Below the pieces are notes generated by a model. It searched no databases and was not told the origin of the DNA. It was given only the letters and a program-made list of their open reading frames with translations. From Stephanodiscus triporus (taxonomy: Eukaryota; Bacillariophyta; Thalassiosirophyceae; Thalassiosirales; Thalassiosiraceae), in NCBI GenBank assembly GCA_036939755.1, contig JALLAZ010000052.1, positions 1-27,411 on the forward strand: a DNA stretch of 27,411 nucleotides, read 5' to 3'. Below, in pieces: positions 1-9,600 of the stretch (within the stretch, counting starts at the first letter, position 1; each line of letters begins with the position of its first letter). Both the position numbers and the translations under genes were made by a program.

Positions 1-217
1 ATTGGAAGGAGTCCCTTGGTGCATTTCCCCAACGTTTTTGCACCTCTGGAATTAGTCTATAATGTGGGACGTTTCTTCTGGTATGCTTTTTTGCTTGTTC
101 CTCTCCAAAATGTAGACAACCATGGTGACTGCCGAAACGAAGACGATAATTATTTGAGGCCCTCAACATGGCCGGCATGCCAATCCAACCAAGCGCACAA
201 GCCATGAGGGGAAACAT
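1..217 (-). CDS. Doubtful partial reading frame at the window edge
   Basis: An open frame on the minus strand starts at an ATG at 217 and runs off the left edge without a stop. An in-frame stop lies only about ten codons upstream of the ATG. The first twenty or so residues are hydrophobic (Met, Ala, Leu, Gly, Trp, Ile), so they could be a membrane segment or signal anchor; the rest is basic and polar with several His and Arg. A competing open frame covers 16-207 on the plus strand, and neither shows a family signature I recognise. It could be the first exon of a gene lying to the left, or chance. Confidence 0.2.
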   Translation of the reverse strand, partial: MFPLMACALGWIGMPAMLRASNNYRLRFGSHHGCLHFGEEQAKKHTRRNVPHYRLIPEVQKRWGNAPRDSFQ

Positions 218-249
218 ATACCACGTGTATATGTGCCATCGCTGTCACC

Positions 250-943
250 GCTGATGCTCTGCATCGGTGGTACGACTGGCAAACGTCACGGACAACAATT
301 CATCGATGCACCATGCCTTAGAGTAGCTAATAAACATAATTAATAATAACTATTTCTAGTTTTAATGATGTAGTCCTGTCGAATAGTATGTTTGTGCTAA
401 ATAGGGACTTTGAGTTTGCGGCGGAAGCATAGAAGGAAGGACAGTGGTGTGAGGGGATTCTTGATGGGGCATCTTGGCATTGCAATCAGGGGGTATAATG
501 ATGTGGCCGTGTTGAAGATTAAACCGTCGAGAACGCTCCTCCTCCGGCTGTTTGATTGCGCGGGGGGTTCCATATCATCGCTCTCGCCTATCTAGAATTT
601 CAGGCAAGACGGGAACTTCATTTGTGGGTTCCCACGGCTCGTTTCCGACGATGGGACCAACAAACCTGCCCACATTAATTACTTATTCTCGGATCCGGTC
701 CTAAAACAAAAACGGCCCTAAAAGATTCTAGTTCGTAGCTTTTTACTTTATGAACAATAATGCCCTGTATCATTGCCTTCGCTTTCCGTTTTTGGGGCGT
801 CTTTTACGTATCCGGAGTATTTATGGATGCAACTCTGAAAGTAAAGTCTCCTTGAATCTGTTTTCTGGCGGTACGGATTGGCTAAGAATAGCGGAACAAT
901 TTGAGACCCATCGATCGGATTCTATCATGTTGGATAGTGTCCC
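250..943. other. Intergenic stretch with no recognisable gene
   Basis: About 700 bp with only short open frames (for example 410-595 and 750-959 on plus) that show no domain, no acceptable splice context and no family resemblance. The stretch is clearly more AT-rich than the following gene. It probably holds the 3' flank of the NELF-A-like gene that ends at 944. I see no tRNA, repeat array or transposon end. Confidence 0.5.
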
Positions 944-2998
944 CTACTTTGATTGTTGATCTATCATTGCGCCATTGTTACCTTCGCTTGGAGGAGCGGA
1001 TAATACATTGGCTCCCTCGGCGCCCTCGCCATCGCCAGGAGACGTAGTAGTCTTCTTCCTGTCTCGATTCCTCAATCCGCTCGCGGCTGCATCCTCTAAC
1101 AATTTCCTCTTCCGTTCCAATTTCCTCGCCTGCACCGCAGAGGACAGGGACGACGACCCTCCCCCGACGATCGCTTCGTTCCTCTCCCTTTCCATTTGCG
1201 CGCGATTCAAATCCTCGACCTCGGAAACGTCGATCATTTTCATTTTGGTCCTCCCCGTTGTCCCGCCTTTGCCCACCCCGTTCAGTATGGCTTGTGCCTG
1301 CACGCGTCGGTGCAACGGCGCCGCCATAGACGAGGAAGGGATGGCGGCGGATGCGGCGGTGGCGACCGCTCCCCGTCCACGTCCTCCTCCCCCCTCGAGT
1401 AGGCGGGAGAGACTTCCTGACCTTCCCCCGTGCCTTCCCAGCAATCTCCCGCCAACGCCACCCCCGACCATTCTACCCCCGCCGGCGGTGGTTGTGCATG
1501 CCGCTCCTCCTCTTGGGGCCGCAACGGCGTTGTTGGAACTCGGACGGAATAGTAACGACGACGATGATGACGACGACGACGACGACGACGATGATGATGA
1601 TGCTCCGCCTCCCCGTCCGGGGCTCGTAAATCGTCCGCTCATATTTCCACGTCCTCCCCTTCCGCGGGCGGACAATTGTTGCATCGTCCCGCCAGGACCG
1701 ACGGCGCCATGACCCCTGCCGAGTCCACTACCATTCATCGCACCATTTTGTGGTTGTTGTTCTTGAGAACTCGAATCGAGTCCGCCGCCACCACGTCCAA
1801 CGGCCGCTGACGCCACCCCCTCTTCTTCCACGTATGAATCATCGACATTCAATATCCCCGCATCCATGTCGGGAGTAAAGTGCATCGGCGGAGGTGCTTG
1901 TTTTTCGGCATCTTTGATGCTGGTCATATCATCACGATGAAAATCGAGTTCGGGCACGATGGATTGAAGCAGGGCGGGGGATAGGAGGTGGTATCGTAAA
2001 GGGACGTAGAATGGATTGAGGTCTGCCCCTATCAGCAACGGTGCTAAGTGTTTTCCTATTTCTTGTTGCTGCCGACCATCCATCTGTTGATGTTGCTTTT
2101 GTTTCCGCAGACGATGCAACGCCTCCTCGAAACGTGATTCGGCGCGCAGGCACGCTTCCTCTACGCCTTGCAATATCCCATCGGTAATTTTTCCTAATTG
2201 CCTCTCCGATTCCATCTTCTCATCCTGATAATTGTGATCACTATCATTAACATTGTCGTGGCCAATGTCATCGCCATCATTCTCGAGGTTGTTGTAGCCG
2301 TTACCACTGCCATCATTCGTAAACTTCTGTCGTCGACATCGATGATACATGATGCTGCGTATAATCCCCGCGACGATTCTAACCCACACCTCATCATCCT
2401 TTTTCATCGCGTGGGATAAAAGGCGCCACACAATCGCGTCGGTCTTCCTCCCGTCATCCTCTGCTCTCCACGTTGGATTATCTTTGTTATTACGATTGCC
2501 GGCGGTATCATTGTCATGTTCTAATCCCATAACGCTCATCAAAGCGCGCAATTTGATGGGATTGGCCGCCCGGGCGAATACCTTTTGCATCAGCCGCAGA
2601 AATCTCGAGGGGGTGGATGCTGATGAAGTCGACTGATTGTTGCCGCGGTTGCCGTAGTTGTTGTTGACTGAAGACGAAGAGGTCGAAGACCCCTGCGAAG
2701 AAATTACTGATGATAGATCAAAAGACGTGAAGTCGGCACGCAATCTCGCCTCCAGGTTCACAAGGAAGGCGTCCAGGTCCTCGTCTCGTATGTCGTCGTC
2801 GAGGTCGTCAGCGGCGGCATCATCACCCTCGTGGCGTCGGGCATGGTGGCCGCTGTCATCTGCGTTGACAAAAACATTCATCGCATTGTAAGCATGGTCT
2901 CCGTCTCCTTCTTCAATATTGTACTTGCTTCCGTCGCCATCATAATCTTCATCGATGTAATTATCGTTGTTTTCCTGGCCATTCATAACACTCATCAT
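944..2998 (-). CDS. NELF-A-like protein (negative elongation factor subunit A family)
   Basis: Single-exon protein of about 684 residues starting at ATG 2998. Three segments, in order, resemble animal NELF-A. Residues about 134-220 form a helical region (NPIKLRALMSVMGLE, then a W-R/V-W pattern) like the NELF-A N-terminal domain. Residues about 318-378 contain a PLRYHLLSPALL segment followed by APPPMHF, like the PLECQYL...LTPPVKHF stretch of NELF-A. Residues about 585-600 read RTKMKMIDVSEVEDL, followed by a basic helix (KLERKRKLLEDA), like the KLLDISEL motif of NELF-A. In animals NELF-A is part of the complex that holds RNA polymerase II paused near promoters. Between these blocks lie Asp-rich, Gly/Arg-rich and poly-Ser (about 467-482) tracts. 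The C-terminal tail that animal NELF-A uses at its end is not obvious. Family placement rests on remembered motifs only. The gene is divergent from the TPR gene, with 242 bp between the starts. Confidence 0.6.
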   Translation of the reverse strand: MMSVMNGQENNDNYIDEDYDGDGSKYNIEEGDGDHAYNAMNVFVNADDSGHHARRHEGDDAAADDLDDDIRDEDLDAFLVNLEARLRADFTSFDLSSVISSQGSSTSSSSVNNNYGNRGNNQSTSSASTPSRFLRLMQKVFARAANPIKLRALMSVMGLEHDNDTAGNRNNKDNPTWRAEDDGRKTDAIVWRLLSHAMKKDDEVWVRIVAGIIRSIMYHRCRRQKFTNDGSGNGYNNLENDGDDIGHDNVNDSDHNYQDEKMESERQLGKITDGILQGVEEACLRAESRFEEALHRLRKQKQHQQMDGRQQQEIGKHLAPLLIGADLNPFYVPLRYHLLSPALLQSIVPELDFHRDDMTSIKDAEKQAPPPMHFTPDMDAGILNVDDSYVEEEGVASAAVGRGGGGLDSSSQEQQPQNGAMNGSGLGRGHGAVGPGGTMQQLSARGRGGRGNMSGRFTSPGRGGGASSSSSSSSSSSSSSSLLFRPSSNNAVAAPRGGAACTTTAGGGRMVGGGVGGRLLGRHGGRSGSLSRLLEGGGGRGRGAVATAASAAIPSSSMAAPLHRRVQAQAILNGVGKGGTTGRTKMKMIDVSEVEDLNRAQMERERNEAIVGGGSSSLSSAVQARKLERKRKLLEDAAASGLRNRDRKKTTTSPGDGEGAEGANVLSAPPSEGNNGAMIDQQSK
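1550..1602. repeat. Imperfect (GAC/GAT)n trinucleotide repeat, coding poly-Ser
   Basis: A run of GAC and GAT triplets on the plus strand. Read on the minus strand it encodes the serine tract of the NELF-A-like protein (roughly residues 467-482). Length is likely to vary between alleles in steps of three. Confidence 0.8.
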
Positions 2999-3240
2999 CT
3001 TAGTTGCGAAAGCAGAAATATTTTGTTGGGTGAAAACGAGAGGGGGGGGGGGAGAAAAGGGGGGGAAGAAGAAAAAAAGAAGAGACTTAGGTACTTATTA
3101 TTGGGTGGCTGCCGTAATTCGATTTTCGGAGTTTTTGGGCTATCTTTAGCTAAAAAGGTCTAAATTTAACGAGTCTAAATCCGAAACAGAGCCTCTTTTT
3201 TTTCGGAGGTCTAAATAAAGTCGGGTTGGCCGGGGGAGGA
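2999..3240. promoter_or_regulatory. Shared intergenic region of two divergent genes
   Basis: The starts at 2998 (minus) and 3241 (plus) are separated by 242 bp that must carry both promoters. It holds a G-rich and A-rich stretch (about 3040-3082) and T-runs (about 3196-3203), but no convincing TATA box. The call rests on gene arrangement only. Confidence 0.4.
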
Positions 3241-4871
3241 ATGAGTGGCGTCGTCGACGATGAATTGCGCCGTCATCATCGGCAAACGCATCATCAGCCC
3301 CCCGGGGAGGAGGACGCCGATCAGGCCATCGTGATCACGCCCTACGGACGGGGCGTCGTGATTCGCACGAGGGCGTCGGACGGCATGCGCGAGATAAGGC
3401 TCTGTCCGGGATGGGGGGAAAATGACGACGACGACGACGGCGACGGCGGCCGTTGTAGTCGTCGTGCCGCGAGTGTTTGTAGTGGCGCGGTAGAGGACGA
3501 CTCGAACGTCGGCCGTCGTGCCGCGCGAGGGAGGAGGAGGGGTGGGGGGGGAGGAGAGAAGCCCGCGACGATGGTGTACACGCGTCACGATTATCCGTCA
3601 CCGACTCCGAAAGTCGGCGACGACGTGATATGTAAGTTCGGCAGGGGGAGGGTGGTGAGCGTTGAGTCCCGCGCCGTCGCGGCGGCGCGATCCGACGACG
3701 ACCGACGACGCAACGACGTCGACATCGACGACGACGGCCGCGATGACGACGACGACGATGGAGGGGACGGGAAGGAGAAGGTCGCCGCCACCCCGACGGC
3801 GGTCGTCGAAAAGTACACCGTCGCCCTAACGTCTTGGAGGACGAACGGCGGCAGGACGCCCGTGATGTGCCACCTCGTCGCGTCCCGGTCCGACGTCCCG
3901 CGTCCCGTGCGACGTCGCGCGCCCGACGAGATGACCGACGTGCACGAGCGCATCGAATACGCCGACGAGCGCAAGGCGCGGGCGACGTCCCACTTCGCGG
4001 ATAGGAATTTCGCGCTCGCGCTCGGGGGGTACGTCGACGCACTCGACGCGATACGGGACGCCCATCGGGACACGTCGTCGTCGAACGAAATGCGCGCCGA
4101 CCTCGTGATACTCGTCGCGACGTGCTCGAACAACGCGGCGACGTGCTGCGTCAATTTGGGCGGCAGGTGGGACGATGCGAAGTTATACGCTCGGAACGCG
4201 CTGGTACTCTTGGACGCGTTGTACGAGAAGAGGGGGATGAAAATACACGCGTTACTGAATAGGGGGAGCAGGTACATCGACGCGAGGCTATTCGGGGAGT
4301 GGCGTGTCAAGAGTCACATGATCGTGGCGCGGTCGTGCATGGAGGTTGGGGAACACGACGTCGCGTCGGGAGTGTTGAGGAAAGCGCAAAACATCGCATC
4401 GACGTACGTCGAGGAATTGAACGCCTCGCGAGTATTAGTAGACGACGACGATCATCGACGACGAGCGGCGGAAAACGCGTCGTCGAAAGCGCTCGCATCC
4501 CAGCTTAGGGAGATTCGACGTCTCGCGAAGGTGTGCGCCGATAGAAGGAGGGCAGTCGTGAACGTGGAGAGGAGGAGGGCGAGGGCGATGTTCGGCGGGA
4601 CGAGAGACGACGGCGACGGCGACGACGAAGGTAATAATTCGTCAGATCCTCCGACGGAGGGCGCGAAGGACGACTCCGCCGGGGACAACGACGATGTCGT
4701 CGTCTTTGCCGCCGCGACCGACGACGGGGGAGAAGCAACGACGGCGCGGCGCCGACGTAATGCCCCCCCGGTCGTCGTCGACGACGACGACGGAAACGGT
4801 CCTCGTGCTGCCTCCGCGAGGTCCGTTTCATTCTCGTCGCGTCCGTCCCGGGTGAGGGAGTACGAATCGCA

Positions 4872-4907
<36 letters not shown>

Positions 4908-5016
4908 TTACGATGACGCTCCGTGGTATTCGGCACACAGGGAGGCGCTGATACTGCTCGCCGTGGCCGGATTTTCCGCCGTCGTCCTGTTGGCAATGAG
5001 GAGATCCGTTCGATGA
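3241..5016 (+). CDS. Tail-anchored TPR protein with two GRG/SH3-like motifs
   Basis: Single-exon protein of 591 residues. The start is ATG 3241; the upstream in-frame TTG is not used in eukaryotes. Residues about 31-56 (ITPYGRGVVIRTR) and about 125-200 (KFGRGRVV, later TVALTSW) look like two copies of a small beta-barrel motif with a G-R-G turn that I associate with stramenopile proteins. From about 231 to 395 there are alpha-helical TPR-type repeats (ERKARATSHFADRNFALALGGY; NNAATCCVNLGGRWDDAKLYARNAL; KSHMIVARSCMEVGEHDVA). A single hydrophobic helix (about 569-586, ALILLAVAGFSAVVLLAM) with a short basic end closes the protein, typical of tail-anchored proteins of ER or mitochondrial outer membrane. 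Such TPR domains often bind Hsp90/Hsp70 tails, but I cannot name the partner. The linker is full of Asp tracts from GAC repeats. Confidence 0.8.
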
Positions 5017-5184
5017 CGGGATGTAGTGTCGGTGGCAACCAATATCACAGTCTTTTAATTTTTAAAAAGGTTCTTCTTAATGAGAGGGGGAACCCAATTT
5101 TCACTTTACGCAACTTTTTTACCTTCCTGCGACAGGGAAGGGTTTTCCCCCTCTGAAATTGCCCCCCCCCCTCTCAACTCCAAA

Positions 5185-6253
5185 ATGAATGAGACGTTAA
5201 AGAGCCTCGCGAAAGTAAAGCATCTTCCGTGGAACCTTAACACGAAGTTCAACTATGCGGCAACGTTTTCTGCGTATTGCCTGGTGACCTTGGCGACATG
5301 TATCAAGACCTTCGCTTGGTGGCTGAACCAGTTCCCGTTTCTCTCGAGCTGGCAATTCCTCGGCAAATGGGGGATCTCTGCTGTCGTTGCAGGCTGCGAG
5401 TACCTGCCAATGACCGGGGGCATGATTATAGCAGAAACCTCCGGGATGTATTTCAGCCTCCTAACGGCCTATATGGAAGTTATGGACAACATATTCCGCA
5501 TGATTCAACAGCATATACTTTGCCTGTTGGACAAAACCAGGCCCCCCCTAGGATGGTACGACTGGGGAACGGCAACCGGTTTGGTTGCCTGCGTGTCTCT
5601 ACAAGCCATGATGCATTTCCGTCGAGACAGAACCACCAAGCAAGCCATAGAATCTCTAAGCGAGGAAGATTGTCAAGCCAGCAAAGCTACAATCGAGAAG
5701 CCATCGCGAGAATCGCTCGCCATTGGCATTAGTGTCTTAGCAGTGGTTATCTTGACAAGCTTTTTATGCGGTGCTTTGTTAGGTGGTGTTTTGGGACAAG
5801 TGTGAGCCATTTGTTTATTCACTCTTCCGCATGATATTGTGTCATGCTCCTTCATCACTTCATTCTGACTTTTTGTTGCAAAACAAACTCGCCAGGTATG
5901 TCCTTGGGTCGATTGCCACTCTTGCAAAAACTTTTGCCTGGTGGATTGGCCAGTACCCATTTATGAAAAATAGGTCATTCTTAGCTAAGTGGCTGGCTGG
6001 CTGGAGCATTGCCGGTGTATTAGAGTATCTCCCCCTTATGGGCGCGATGCTCATGGGTCAGCGACACGGGGTTAATCTAGCGCTGCTCACGGCGTACATG
6101 GAAGCAATGGACAATTGGATGCGTGATTTACAAATGCGAGCACTTGGAAAACCTGTATATTGGTATGATGCTGCAGCCAATTGTGGGATGGCCCTGTTTG
6201 TTATGTTCGGTGGGGTTGCGAGTTATTATTATAGGAGCGAGGTAAATCGATGA
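5185..6253 (+). CDS. Two-exon membrane protein with two copies of one domain, family unrecognised
   Basis: Exons 5185-5801 and 5896-6253; the intron 5802-5895 (94 bp, GTGAGC...CCAG) joins the two frames exactly, giving about 324 residues. I chose ATG 5185 (CAAAATG context); an in-frame ATG at 5080 would add 35 less likely residues. The two halves match each other: KTFAWWLNQFPF / KTFAWWIGQYPF, then a hydrophobic segment ending EYLPMTGGM / EYLPLMGAM, then LLTAYMEVMDN / LLTAYMEAMDN, then GWYDWG / YWYDAA followed by another hydrophobic segment. Each half has about three hydrophobic segments, so the protein is probably an integral membrane protein with about six to seven passes. The first half has an extra hydrophobic segment before the junction. 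I do not recognise the family or substrate. It starts 168 bp after the TPR gene on the same strand and is visibly less GC-rich than that gene. Confidence 0.75.
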
Positions 6254-6678
6254 CGGCGAAAATGCCAGAAGCTCCGTTTGTGCGATGGACCAGTGATGAC
6301 CACTGGCCGCGCACCGTCGTCTTCGTCGCGGCTCAGATCACAGAGTCAACCGAAAAAGATTCAGTCTCTCACTCTATCATGAATCAGGTCAACACGCTCC
6401 AAAAGGGAAACGTTAACAATCAAGATGCATGTATTGCCATGGAGGAGCTTGATACCGGATATTGTGAAAGCGGTGCCAAATACTTCGCGAGCAACAATAC
6501 GGTCAAAAGTGTAATACAGGCTCGGATCCAGACATCACTGTATGTTTGTATTATATATATTTGAGCGTATCACAGTTTATAAGCGAGCTTTCTCCAGAAA
6601 ATGATCGCTTTGGATCACAAAGATCTGGAAAAAACACAAAGATATGTAGTACTAGTCAACACTGACGTATGCATTCAT
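6254..6678. other. Intergenic stretch between convergent genes, with one small open frame
   Basis: An open frame of 104 codons (6250-6564, plus) begins at an ATG overlapping the stop of the membrane-protein gene. The encoded peptide is polar, without domain or membrane segment, and ends in an AT-rich stretch. Just before the upstream stop, at about 6240, the sequence GAG|GTAAAT would serve as a splice donor, so part of this stretch could be a further exon of the membrane protein. Otherwise I see only 3' flanks of two convergent genes. Confidence 0.35.
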
Positions 6679-9600
6679 TCACTTGTCTAGGGTAACGCGC
6701 AACACGCTCCAGATGGGCACCCATTCTTCGTCGGACACCCTTCGCTTCCTCTTTTGACCTTTGTAACGGATGTGAAATCCTTGCACGCCGCCTTTTTCAC
6801 GGGGACGAATAAGTGTGGCGAGCCACTCCTGACCTTTGTTGCATTTGACGTAGACGTTAGATCCCATCGTCAATTCATTTGGGTCGATTTGGGTCTTGAA
6901 ATCAGCCTGCGTTTCATCAACTTTCACTTCCGTCTCGCTGAGATAACTTTCAGGTGTGGCCATGGCCGCCTTTTGATTCTTCTGACCACAACGTCTCATA
7001 TGATTTGAAAAAGATGCCCCTGCCGTTTTTGCGGACGAGTACTTGAAGTCTTTGTCACATTTTTTACAGTGAAAAGTAACAACGGTTGACTTTTTGTCCA
7101 TCACCTGCTTATGGGTCGACACCTGCCTTGCATAGGTTTGAGGACCTGATACAGTTTCGATGCTGGCCACTTCTGTCTCATCACGATTGCCGTTGGTCTG
7201 TCCCATGAAACAGCTAATTTTCGGTCCATCGTCAACCTCCACTGGCACTGCTCCCGCCAGTGTAAGCGCCGGAGCAGTATGAACCTCCTTAGAACTATTG
7301 TCGGCCTGCCGACCATTGTCATCGGAAGAATGCAAGTCCGAACTCGATGTCGATGGTGGATAAAAACGCTTTTTGAGGGGGCGAAGGGGTTCAGCAGCGA
7401 CCTGAGGAGTAATTTCTGTTTTAACTCTATTGTCCAATTCTTCTTCCGGAGGGGTGATCAAGGACGACGACCACTGCGGTGGTAGTCCGGGCAAGGGATC
7501 GTTACTACTGACACCCTTCTCGTCTTTCTTCACTTCATTCGTTACGGGATTATCCACACCTTCTTCAGATATTAATGAAAGGAGTCTCAACCTTGTTTCT
7601 TCCATACGAGGAATTGTATCAAAGCCAACAATACTTTCTGCCTTATGGAGTAATTCAACCTCGTTTTCTTGTTCCATGAATCGATAATGAACAGTGAAGC
7701 GCTGGTGACACCTGCAAGAACATCCAGTGCAAAAGCTACAGTAAGCGCACTCTTTCCCATTTTTGCACGGGCATCGGGCTTGTCTCAATTGAAATTTATT
7801 GCCTGTGTGATTGAGGATGCTGAACGGCTTCGGGTTGAAAGGGTGCATTTGATGAAAAACTTTGTACCTTCCATCCCTATGACAGCCGCTACAGATGTTG
7901 AAGTCTTTGTTTAGCAACTTCTCACATCCATCACAGTGCATGTACACATTGGACAACTCTTCAGCGCATATTTTACAGAAGAAATCACCCGCACCATATC
8001 TGCCGACGTTTTGTGGGTACATATAGAACACAAGTAATGTTGGTTGGGCTTACCAGAAACAATAGAACACAAGCATGCCAACTTAGATAAAAACTACACT
8101 TACGGGTCAAGTGGAAATTTATCGGGATTTTGCCATGTATTTGGCTTTGAGTCGATCAACACACACCATGAATCTTTGACATTTTTCGTTCTCTCTTCCC
8201 ACAACTTAGAAAATGCAACTGCTGAGCTGTGCCTGGTAACAACATACTCCAATGACGGGAGGATGCCACGGAGGACCGTCTTCGAATCTGGTGCGAATTT
8301 ACCCCGTAAAAAAGGAGAACTGCCTGCGTTGGCCATGGATTCGATTGGATTCTTCGCGATATTTTCCTTGGCCAAAAATAGAAGAGCAGTTTCGGGAATA
8401 GCGAGGGACTGCAAATAGTGCTGACGATTGAGCCTCGAGCATTCAAGAATGCTCGACACCTCCCGATTGATCCCCTCGCTCGTAACTCCCTTGAACATCC
8501 AGTCCCATGCAATGCTACAACAGATATCTTCTTTTGTCTGTTCTTTCGTTTGCAAGATACTCTTTCGGAGCTCATAGTGGCAGTCGGTTTCGTGCAATGG
8601 CAAAGGTGATAGCTTTCGAAATGCATGCAACCTCCCCTTGTTGATGTGTACTACTTGGCCGGCCTTCAATATGAAGACAGAGGGACAATAACTGCAACGA
8701 CAGATTAAGCAGGCGAAAGACATTAGAGATGGTCCTGCGCTATCTGCGGCGACTTATGCATTATAACGGCAACAGAAAAGCTCACCCCATCTTTTTGCAG
8801 AGGCCGATCGCTTCACTGCTCGGCCATCCGGGCTGCGTTGCCTAAGCGAAGAGGAATTATGCATTGCATCATTAGAACGCGCAACTCCAGCGAGAGAGAG
8901 ATGAGACTCCGATAGGGGAACTCACCATGCCATCTCGGTGAGGCAAGCCATACAGAGTGCCGTAAGCGTCAGACGTTCCCGTCAACAGCTGGACGGCATG
9001 AAACTTGTGTCTTTCGGTGAGCCGCCTGAGCATGACCACCTCGTTGTAGCCCGTCAGACACCAATGTCCGGAGTCGACAGTCCCCTTCATCGGAATGACC
9101 GGGGGAGCGGAATCAGAGGAATTTTTCAGCGCAAAAAAAAAAAAGGCTCAACTTTCTTCTCACGAAAAGGTCACTGAATACTCACGTGTCCGTCTTGATG
9201 AAAATTGGTGAATGTGGTTGGCGGGGTGAGGTACAAGTTCGGGCCCATGAATGGTCTACCATTGGCATTGACCTGAGAATGGATCCAAGTGGAGCGGGGT
9301 TAAAATGCGACACGACGGCTAAAAAAAAAACAGTCGAGGCAACAACTCACCGCATTCATCATGCAATGCGAGCCCCCAGGGAGGATACCGGGAAGTTTGA
9401 AGTTCAGTTGGAAATCTTCAAATGCATGTGGCAGCAGCTTCATCGCATCGACATCAATCATGTACTGAGTACGAGGCAATGTGTGCGTGTGTGTGTGGGG
9501 GGGGGGGGGGGGGCTGATTAGAAAAAATAATGTACTCGACAGAGGTAGATCTCGGGGGGGAGGAAAAAGGACGAAGATGGCATGATGTGAAAGCTTACGA

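Noticed and set aside
975..1712. Plus-strand open frame of 245 codons opposite the NELF-A-like gene
   Set aside because: Pro/Asp-rich antisense of Gly/Ser tracts; motifs are on the minus strand.
3335..4310. Minus-strand open frames of 235 and 239 codons opposite the TPR gene
   Set aside because: Arg/Ser-rich shadows; the plus strand shows TPR and a membrane anchor.
5080..5184. Upstream ATG at 5080 as start of the membrane protein
   Set aside because: It would add a Pro-rich stretch spanning a poly-C tract with no counterpart in the second half; ATG 5185 has a better context.
8044..8418. Plus-strand open frame of 124 codons opposite JmjC exon 6
   Set aside because: Opposite a conserved exon with matching splice phases; no own family signal.
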